Shown here one piece after another: positions 6,099-9,742 of a DNA stretch of 9,742 bases. Positions within the stretch are counted from its first letter, which is position 1. Each line of letters opens with the position of its first letter. The notes below the pieces were generated by a model. The model worked only from the letters and a program-made list of their open reading frames with translations, had not been told where the DNA came from and did not search any database. The stretch is from contig JBAZRT010000030.1 in NCBI GenBank assembly GCA_041662765.1, forward strand, positions 1 to 9,742. The letters are read 5' to 3'. The position numbers were made by a program, and so were the translations under genes. The stretch is from JAPLXD01 sp041662765 (GTDB lineage: Bacteria; Patescibacteriota; Minisyncoccia; Moranbacterales; UBA11712).

Positions 6099-7013
6099 AT
6101 GGCAAACAATAATTTCGGGCTGGGCAGGGGACTCGCGTCACTCATCCCTCCGAAAAACAAGCCGGTTCAAAATGTCAGCGCTTCAGGAGAAAATATTCAT
6201 CAAGATCTTGTCAAAACTCAAGCAGGGACATTGCAGGATGATTTTCTCGAGGTTCCGATCGAAAAAGTTGCCTCAAACCCCCAGCAGCCGCGGCACAATT
6301 TCGACGAGAAAGAACTGCAGGATCTCTCCAATTCGATCAAGGAACACGGCATCATCCAGCCGCTGGTTGTGGCGAAGATCGCGCCTGACCAGTATGAACT
6401 CATCGCCGGGGAGCGCCGGCTCAAGGCTTCGAAGATGGCCGGACTCAAGATGGTTCCGGTGATCGTTCGGGAAGAATCCGGAGAGCGCGAGAAGTTGGAA
6501 CTTGCGCTTGTTGAAAATGTCCAGCGCCATGATCTTGATGTTCTCGAAGAAGCGCGGGCGTACAAAAAATTGATCGAAGAATTTGATCTCACGCAGGAAG
6601 ATGTGGCGGACAAGGTCGGAAAAAGTCGCAGTGCTGTTGCGAACAAGGTGAGACTTTTGGGGCTCCCAATTGAAATCCAGCGCGCGCTCACAGAGGGGAA
6701 GATCAGCGAAGGCCATGCTCGTTCGATCCTCGCTATCGAAAATCCGGAAAAGCAAAGGGCGCTTTTTGAAATGATACTCAAAGACAACCTGACCGTACGC
6801 CAGACGGAAGAAAAAGTGAAAGAAGTGACGGTTTCAACTCATACGCGGAGACTTGGACCAGCCGAATCATCGCCGTTCAAAGAAGAAGAGGAAAAAATAG
6901 CGGCCAGCCTTGGTACGAAAGTGAGCATCAAAAAATCCGGCAACGGCGGAAAAATTTTGATCGACTTTTATTCAAAAGAGGAGCTTGAAAATATTTTGAG
7001 CAAGATCTCCTAA
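6099..7013 (+). CDS. parB: Chromosome partitioning protein ParB/Spo0J
   Basis: 304 residues, normal length for a chromosomal ParB. The N-terminal GLGRGLASLI (7-16) is the ParA-contacting element. The ParB/sulfiredoxin domain (about 50-140) binds and hydrolyses CTP: PxxPR-like NPQQPR (60-65), IKEHGIIQPLVV (80-91), GERRLKASKMAG (104-115) and ENVQRHDL (139-146; usual form ENIQREDLN). The helix-turn-helix that reads parS is at about 164-188 (LTQEDVADKVGKSRSAVANKV). The C-terminal dimerisation part begins near 262 (EEEEKIAASLGTKVSI) and ends in ELENILSKI. I saw no copy of the usual parS (TGTTTCACGTGAAACA) in the window. Read from its own promoter, followed by a terminator, and convergent with rel. 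Confidence 0.95.
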   Translation: MANNNFGLGRGLASLIPPKNKPVQNVSASGENIHQDLVKTQAGTLQDDFLEVPIEKVASNPQQPRHNFDEKELQDLSNSIKEHGIIQPLVVAKIAPDQYELIAGERRLKASKMAGLKMVPVIVREESGEREKLELALVENVQRHDLDVLEEARAYKKLIEEFDLTQEDVADKVGKSRSAVANKVRLLGLPIEIQRALTEGKISEGHARSILAIENPEKQRALFEMILKDNLTVRQTEEKVKEVTVSTHTRRLGPAESSPFKEEEEKIAASLGTKVSIKKSGNGGKILIDFYSKEELENILSKIS

Positions 7014-7049
7014 GATAATATTTATTCCATTTCAATATATATCAGCAGG

Positions 7050-7076
7050 AGCAGGGTTGTGCCCTGCTTCTTTTTT
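7050..7076 (+). terminator. Intrinsic terminator of parB
   Basis: AGCAGGG (7050-7056) pairs with CCCTGCT (7062-7068) around the TTGTG loop, followed by TC and six T. It lies 36 bp after the parB stop. On the opposite strand no T-run follows, so it probably serves parB only. Confidence 0.85.
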
Positions 7077-7117
7077 AAAAAGACAAAATATCATATCCAA
7101 AAACTAGCCGCCGAATG

Positions 7118-8602
7118 CTACTTCGTCTTTATTCCCGCTTTTCTGAGCTGTTGACGGATGCGGGACTTGGCGTACGTTGTTCTCACGATGCGCAGCCAGT
7201 CCTGATTGGGCAATTTCATTTCTTTCGAAGTGAGAATTTCCACGACCTGGCCGTTTTTCACCTTGTAATCGAGAGCCACCAGCTTTCCATCCACTTTCGC
7301 TCCTGTTGTGCGGGCGCCGATCTCGCTGTGGACGGCATAGGAAAAATCAATCGGCGTTGCGTCTTCAGGAAGATTGATGATGTCGCCTTTTGGAGTGAAA
7401 GCAAAAATATGGTTTTGAAAAAAATCTATTTTGACGCTTTTTAAAAAATCTTCGTCACTTTGTCCGGTTTCCGTCTGCCATTCGTGAAGCTGTTTTACCC
7501 AGAACAGTTCTTGTTCGGGAATTTCTTCGGGCGAATACCGGCGCATAAAATAGTCGCGCCAGGTTTTGGCCGATGAATATATCCAATGAGCGGCAATTCC
7601 GAATTCGGCCTCGGTGTGCATCCGCGGCGTACGGATTTGAATTTCAAGAATTCTGCCTCGCGGGCCAAAGACGGTTGTATGCAGCGAGCGGTATCCGTTC
7701 GGCTTGGGAAGGGAGATATAGTCCTTGATCCGTCCCACGAGAGGGCGGTATTTTTTATGCACGATCCCAAGCGCTTCATAGCAGTCCGGGACTTCGGGAA
7801 CGATTACGCGCACGGCGACGACATCATAGACTCGCTCAAGATTCATGTTGTGCTTTTCAAACTTCAGAAAAAATCGGTAGATATGTTTTGCCCGCCCGTG
7901 AACATCCAAAACTTTGATCCTATATTTCAAGAGTTCGTCGCGCAGTTCCCGGATGGCGACGTCGACATCTTTTTTGCGCTCTTTGAACTCCTTGTCGAGC
8001 AGATCCTTCGCCAGCTTATAATTCTCCGGTTCAAGATATTTAAACGACAGATCTTCAAGCTCGCCTTTGATCTCTCCGATTCCAAGGCGGTTCGCGATTG
8101 GCGCATATATTTCCATTGTTTCGCGCGCGATTCTTTGCTGTTTTTCGGGTGGCAGGGCACCAAGGGTCCGCATGTTGTGCAAGCGGTCGGCAAGCTTGAT
8201 AAGAACGACGCGGATATCTTCCGCCATTGCCATGAAAATTTTGCGGAGATTTTCAAGCTGGACCTCTTTTTTGTCTCCGCGCAATTTGAATTTTCCAAGT
8301 TTCGTGATGCCGTCGACGAGCTTGGTGATCTCCGGACCGAATTTTGCCTGGATTTCCTCAAGCTTGACGGTCGTATCCTCGGGAACATCATGAAGAAGCG
8401 CGGCGGCGGTTGTTTTGGAGCGCATTCCTATTTCAGCGAGAATCGCGGCGGTTTCGACGCTGTGTTCAAAATAGTCCCCGCCCGATTTTCGTTTCTGTCC
8501 CTCGTGCGCTTTTTTGGCAAACTCAAAAGCCTCAGCGACCAATTTCCGCTGAGTCTGGTTCAGGGGATTTTTATATTTTCCATACAATTCGTCTAATGTC
8601 AT
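7118..8602 (-). CDS. rel: Bifunctional (p)ppGpp synthetase/hydrolase, short Rel/SpoT without ACT domain
   Basis: 494 residues. The HD hydrolase domain spans about 20-200 with the metal ligands in place: H47 (YFEH), H71-D72 (LLHDVPEDT) and D139 in LADRLHNMRT. The synthetase domain spans about 230-345: HGRAKHIYRF (235-244), VYDVVAVRVIV (258-268), RIKDYISLPKPNGYRSLHT (291-309), and EIQIRTPRMHTEAEFGIAAHWIY (320-342). RIKD is the RxKD form of bifunctional enzymes, not the ExDD of synthetase-only RelA. The TGS domain is at about 396-460. The protein ends at 494 after KSRIRQQLRKAG, so the helical, zinc-finger and ACT parts that sense stalled ribosomes in 700-residue relatives are missing; the end is a clean stop, not a frameshift. 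ATG at 8602 has only a weak AAGAA upstream. It makes and degrades the stringent-response alarmone from ATP and GDP/GTP. Confidence 0.93.
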   Translation of the reverse strand: MTLDELYGKYKNPLNQTQRKLVAEAFEFAKKAHEGQKRKSGGDYFEHSVETAAILAEIGMRSKTTAAALLHDVPEDTTVKLEEIQAKFGPEITKLVDGITKLGKFKLRGDKKEVQLENLRKIFMAMAEDIRVVLIKLADRLHNMRTLGALPPEKQQRIARETMEIYAPIANRLGIGEIKGELEDLSFKYLEPENYKLAKDLLDKEFKERKKDVDVAIRELRDELLKYRIKVLDVHGRAKHIYRFFLKFEKHNMNLERVYDVVAVRVIVPEVPDCYEALGIVHKKYRPLVGRIKDYISLPKPNGYRSLHTTVFGPRGRILEIQIRTPRMHTEAEFGIAAHWIYSSAKTWRDYFMRRYSPEEIPEQELFWVKQLHEWQTETGQSDEDFLKSVKIDFFQNHIFAFTPKGDIINLPEDATPIDFSYAVHSEIGARTTGAKVDGKLVALDYKVKNGQVVEILTSKEMKLPNQDWLRIVRTTYAKSRIRQQLRKAGIKTK

Positions 8603-8619
8603 ATTCTTGTTGTGAAATC

Positions 8620-8680
8620 TTGTGTCTCTGCATTCATTTTGCTATGCTTTCAGTGTAATATTACTACGCCGAAAGGGCAA
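8620..8680. promoter_or_regulatory. Possible overlapping divergent promoters for rel and the MazG-like gene
   Basis: Plus strand: TTGTGT (8620-8625), 17 bp, TATGCT (8643-8648) preceded by TGC, an extended -10 form. Minus strand: TTGCCC (complement of 8675-8680), 17 bp, TACACT (complement of 8652-8657). Each box matches the consensus only partly. This is the only spacer between the two divergent genes, so promoters must be near here, but these exact boxes are tentative. Confidence 0.35.
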
Positions 8681-8692
8681 ATAAATTATTTT

Positions 8693-9013
8693 ATGGATTT
8701 CAAAGAATTACAAAAAAAAGTCATAAAAAATGCACTGCATTACGGAAAAAAATACAATGTGCAAATTGATGAAGATTTTGCATTGTTAAAGCTATATGAA
8801 GAAGTTGGAGAATTAGCCCAAGCTGTTTTGATTCATAGAAAAAAGAGTCGTCCAGAAAAATATGTTTCAAAAGAAATTTCAAAAAAAGAAGTGGCAAAGG
8901 AATTGGCAGATGTTGTTGGCATGGTTATGGTAAATGCATATTTACTGGAGATTGATCTTGAAGAAGCAATAGACAAAAAATGGATAAGCAAAGAATGGCT
9001 TAAAAAATCCTAG
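8693..9013 (+). CDS. MazG-like nucleotide pyrophosphohydrolase
   Basis: 106 residues from the ATG at 8693 (an upstream in-frame TTG at 8612 would run into the promoter region and adds no family sequence). The all-alpha NTP pyrophosphatase signature is complete: EEVGE at 36-40 and KELAD at 69-73, i.e. the E-E-x-x-E and E-x-x-D acidic residues that hold Mg2+. The size fits single-domain MazG-like enzymes that hydrolyse (d)NTPs to NMP and pyrophosphate and so clean the nucleotide pool. The preferred nucleotide cannot be read off. The gene is clearly richer in A and T than rel or parB, with many AAA and GAA codons, which may mark a later arrival. The stop codon TAG (9011-9013) lies within the terminator stem. 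Confidence 0.85.
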   Translation: MDFKELQKKVIKNALHYGKKYNVQIDEDFALLKLYEEVGELAQAVLIHRKKSRPEKYVSKEISKKEVAKELADVVGMVMVNAYLLEIDLEEAIDKKWISKEWLKKS

Positions 9014-9034
9014 AGCCGAACTCTGGGATTTTTT
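9002..9034. terminator. Bidirectional terminator shared by the MazG-like gene and the 79-nt RNA gene
   Basis: A 14-bp hairpin: AAAAAATCCTAGAG (9002-9015) pairs with CTCTGGGATTTTTT (9021-9034), including one T-G pair, around CCGAA. The A-run on one side and T-run on the other let it work in both directions. It contains the stop codon of the MazG-like gene and lies just after the 3' end of the minus-strand RNA at 9039-9117. Confidence 0.85.
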
Positions 9035-9038
9035 GTTA

Positions 9039-9117
9039 TGGACCCGGCGGGGTTTGCACCCGCTTCTCCGGGTTCTTAGGCCGGAATATTAACTTCATAT
9101 ACAACGGGCCCGGGTCC
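9039..9117 (-). ncRNA. Orphan tRNA-like small RNA (acceptor stem and T-arm, no D-arm)
   Basis: On the minus strand GGACCCG (complement of 9111-9117) pairs perfectly with CGGGTCC (complement of 9040-9046), followed by an A in the discriminator position. The T-arm GCGGG-TGCAAAC-CCCGC (complement of 9047-9063) abuts the acceptor as in tRNA and tmRNA. The loop has G where tRNAs have U55. The inner part does not fold as a D-arm: positions 8-9 are GG, there is no GG pair in the loop, and the stretch TTGTATATGAAGTTAATATT is AT-rich. CCGG/CCGG could form an anticodon-like stem with loop CCTAAGAAC; alternatively GGCC (8-11) pairs with GGCC (36-39) and leaves AAGAACCCGGAGAA free. No CCA is encoded. Own promoter 10 bp upstream and terminator 5 bp downstream indicate a real gene. 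Could be a degenerate tRNA, a tmRNA relic or a new RNA; 79 nt is too short for tmRNA. Confidence 0.55.
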
Positions 9118-9182
9118 ACGAAAATTATTATAATACAAAAAGACCCCTCTTTCAAGGAATCTCTTTGTTAGAACCCGGAGAA
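9064..9182. repeat. 13-bp inverted repeat linking the RNA core with sequence upstream of its promoter
   Basis: TTCTCCGGGTTCT (plus, 9064-9076) has its exact reverse complement AGAACCCGGAGAA at 9170-9182. The second arm continues as AACCCGC (9183-9189), which matches the 3' strand of the T-arm after a 9-nt gap, so the whole of 9170-9189 is complementary to two separate parts of the small RNA. The arms lie 93 bp apart, on either side of the promoter. Confidence 0.8.
9127..9155 (-). promoter_or_regulatory. Strong promoter of the 79-nt RNA (TTGAAA-17-TATAAT)
   Basis: On the minus strand TTGAAA (complement of 9150-9155), exactly 17 bp, TATAAT (complement of 9127-9132). A start 7-10 nt downstream falls at 9117-9120, which is the G at the first position of the acceptor-like stem or one or two bases before it. 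This is the best -35/-10 pair in the window. Confidence 0.75.
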
Positions 9183-9220
9183 AACCCGCAATATACGAGT
9201 ATCCCAGCCTTATTAACATA

Positions 9221-9248
9221 ATACTACCAGATTTTGGAATTCTGTCAA
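9221..9248 (-). promoter_or_regulatory. Possible second, upstream promoter (TTGACA-16-TAGTAT)
   Basis: On the minus strand a perfect TTGACA (complement of 9243-9248) precedes TAGTAT (complement of 9221-9226) by 16 bp, with TGG directly before the -10 as in the parA and parB promoters. A transcript from about 9214 would include the inverted-repeat arm at 9170-9189 and then the 79-nt RNA. The -10 is imperfect, so the call is tentative. Confidence 0.45.
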
Positions 9249-9266
9249 TAGGCGAAAAATGCATCA

Positions 9267-9295
9267 GTAGAGGCGAGGCAACGCCTCGACTCTAC
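9267..9295. repeat. REP-like 29-bp hairpin at the end of topA
   Basis: GTAGAG-G-CGAGGC (9267-9279), loop AAC, GCCTCG-A-CTCTAC (9283-9295): two 6-bp stems separated by one mismatch. It contains the topA stop codon (TAG, complement of 9292-9294). On the minus strand a T5 run follows about 7 nt after the stem, so it may act as the topA terminator; TTTT also follows on the plus strand. The GAGGC-AAC-GCCTC core resembles dispersed hairpin repeats I know from CPR and other bacterial intergenic regions. Confidence 0.6.
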
Positions 9296-9742
9296 TTTTC
9301 GTACCCGCATTCCTTGTTGCCGCATTTTATTTTTCCTTTGGCTTGAAAAGTCAAGAGGCCTTGGCATTTGGGGCAAGTTTCACCAGTGGGCTTGTTCCAA
9401 AGAGAAAAATCGCAGGCAGGATATTTGGAGCAGCCGAAGAAGAGCCGGCCTTTTTTTGATTTGCGTTCAAGGATGTCGCCCTCGTGGCATTTTGGGCATT
9501 TGACGCCCGTTTTTTTGGCGATCGATTTGATGGTTTTGCATTCCGGATATTTGCTGCAGCCGAGGAATGCACCGAAGCGTCCCCGTTTCACCACCATCGG
9601 CGCTCCGCATTTCTCGCAAACTTCGCCGCTGTTTTCATCTTCTTCTTTTTGCTCTTCTGCGGTTTTTTCCGTGTATTTGCATTCCGGATATTTCATGCAG
9701 GCGATAAATTTTCCAAAGCGCCCGAATTTCATGATCAGATCT
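9292..9742 (-). CDS. topA: DNA topoisomerase I, C-terminal zinc-ribbon part (5' end outside window)
   Basis: About 150 visible residues of the 3' end, open to the window edge; the ATG at 9732 is internal (preceded in frame by DLI). It shows consecutive zf-C4_Topoisom ribbons: the end of one (GRFGKFIACMKYPEC), then CEKCGAP ... GRFGAFLGCSKYPEC, CPKCHEG ... GRLFFGCSKYPAC, and a last, shorter CPKC ... CGNKEC, before the stop TAG at 9292-9294. These Cys4 ribbons follow the catalytic type IA domain and bind single-stranded DNA and, in E. coli, RNA polymerase, helping to remove negative supercoils. The catalytic Tyr lies outside the window. The ribbons are close repeats of each other (C-x-KYPxC). 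The stop codon lies in the hairpin at 9267-9295. Confidence 0.94.
   Translation of the reverse strand, partial: DLIMKFGRFGKFIACMKYPECKYTEKTAEEQKEEDENSGEVCEKCGAPMVVKRGRFGAFLGCSKYPECKTIKSIAKKTGVKCPKCHEGDILERKSKKGRLFFGCSKYPACDFSLWNKPTGETCPKCQGLLTFQAKGKIKCGNKECGYEK

Noticed and set aside
7586..8596. Plus-strand 336-residue frame
   Set aside because: It lies entirely antisense to rel, which has complete HD, synthetase and TGS motifs; long antisense frames are common opposite such genes.
9076..9264. Minus-strand 62-residue frame over the promoter and small RNA
   Set aside because: It runs through two promoter candidates and into the tRNA-like RNA, and shows no protein signature; no tmRNA tag-like ALAA end is present either.
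9039..9290. Complete tmRNA gene
   Set aside because: The T-arm and acceptor 3' strand resemble tmRNA, but no tag frame is seen, the matching 5' acceptor strand lies only 79 nt away, and topA leaves no more than about 250 nt of space.
1..9742. CRISPR array, transposase, integrase or phage genes
   Set aside because: No spaced direct repeats and no recombinase-type protein are visible; the two short palindromes are not arrays.

Overview
The window looks like a chromosomal stretch of a small-genome bacterium, most probably of the Candidate Phyla Radiation (Patescibacteria, Parcubacteria-like). This is inferred, not proven. The grounds are a GC-rich palindrome inserted in frame in a conserved gene (encoding LPAGRQA), a short Rel protein that stops soon after its TGS domain, a secreted stalk-type protein and a one-pass membrane protein of types I associate with these genomes, a tRNA gene without encoded CCA, and few Shine-Dalgarno sites. 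Genes are tightly packed and separated by short hairpin terminators. In two cases (the MazG-like gene and topA) the stop codon lies inside the hairpin.

Layout from left to right. Bases 2-715 hold the 3' part of a family 2 glycosyltransferase. Bases 716-1102 hold no convincing gene. Bases 1103-3576 form a probable three-gene plus-strand operon: a secreted protein with a beta-rich domain, a one-pass membrane protein, and a PP-loop ATPase of the tRNA-thiolation type. A bidirectional terminator (3591-3640) separates it from a minus-strand YfiH/PgeF-family gene and a tRNA-Leu(CAA) gene upstream of it. Diverging from the tRNA is the chromosome partition locus: parA (4695-5483), a SET-domain protein-lysine methyltransferase gene broken by one missing base (5528-5988), and parB (6099-7013). 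A bifunctional (p)ppGpp synthetase/hydrolase gene (7118-8602, minus) faces parB. Divergent from it is an AT-rich MazG-like pyrophosphohydrolase gene (8693-9013). The right end holds the 3' end of topA with its zinc ribbons (minus, stop at 9292).

The least explained part is 9035-9291. It holds a 79-nt minus-strand RNA gene with its own TTGAAA-17-TATAAT promoter and a shared terminator. The RNA has a perfect 7-bp acceptor-like stem and a perfect 5-bp T-arm, but no canonical D-arm. A 13-bp inverted repeat upstream could unfold its core. Together with the disrupted SET gene between parA and parB, this is the main lead for something new.

Functionally the window combines envelope genes (glycosyltransferase, secreted and membrane proteins), tRNA modification, chromosome segregation, stringent response, nucleotide housekeeping and DNA topology. 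Two promoters with the same TGGTATAAT core sit in front of parA and parB. The parA start lies about 4 nt from the predicted transcription start, so parA mRNA may be nearly leaderless.
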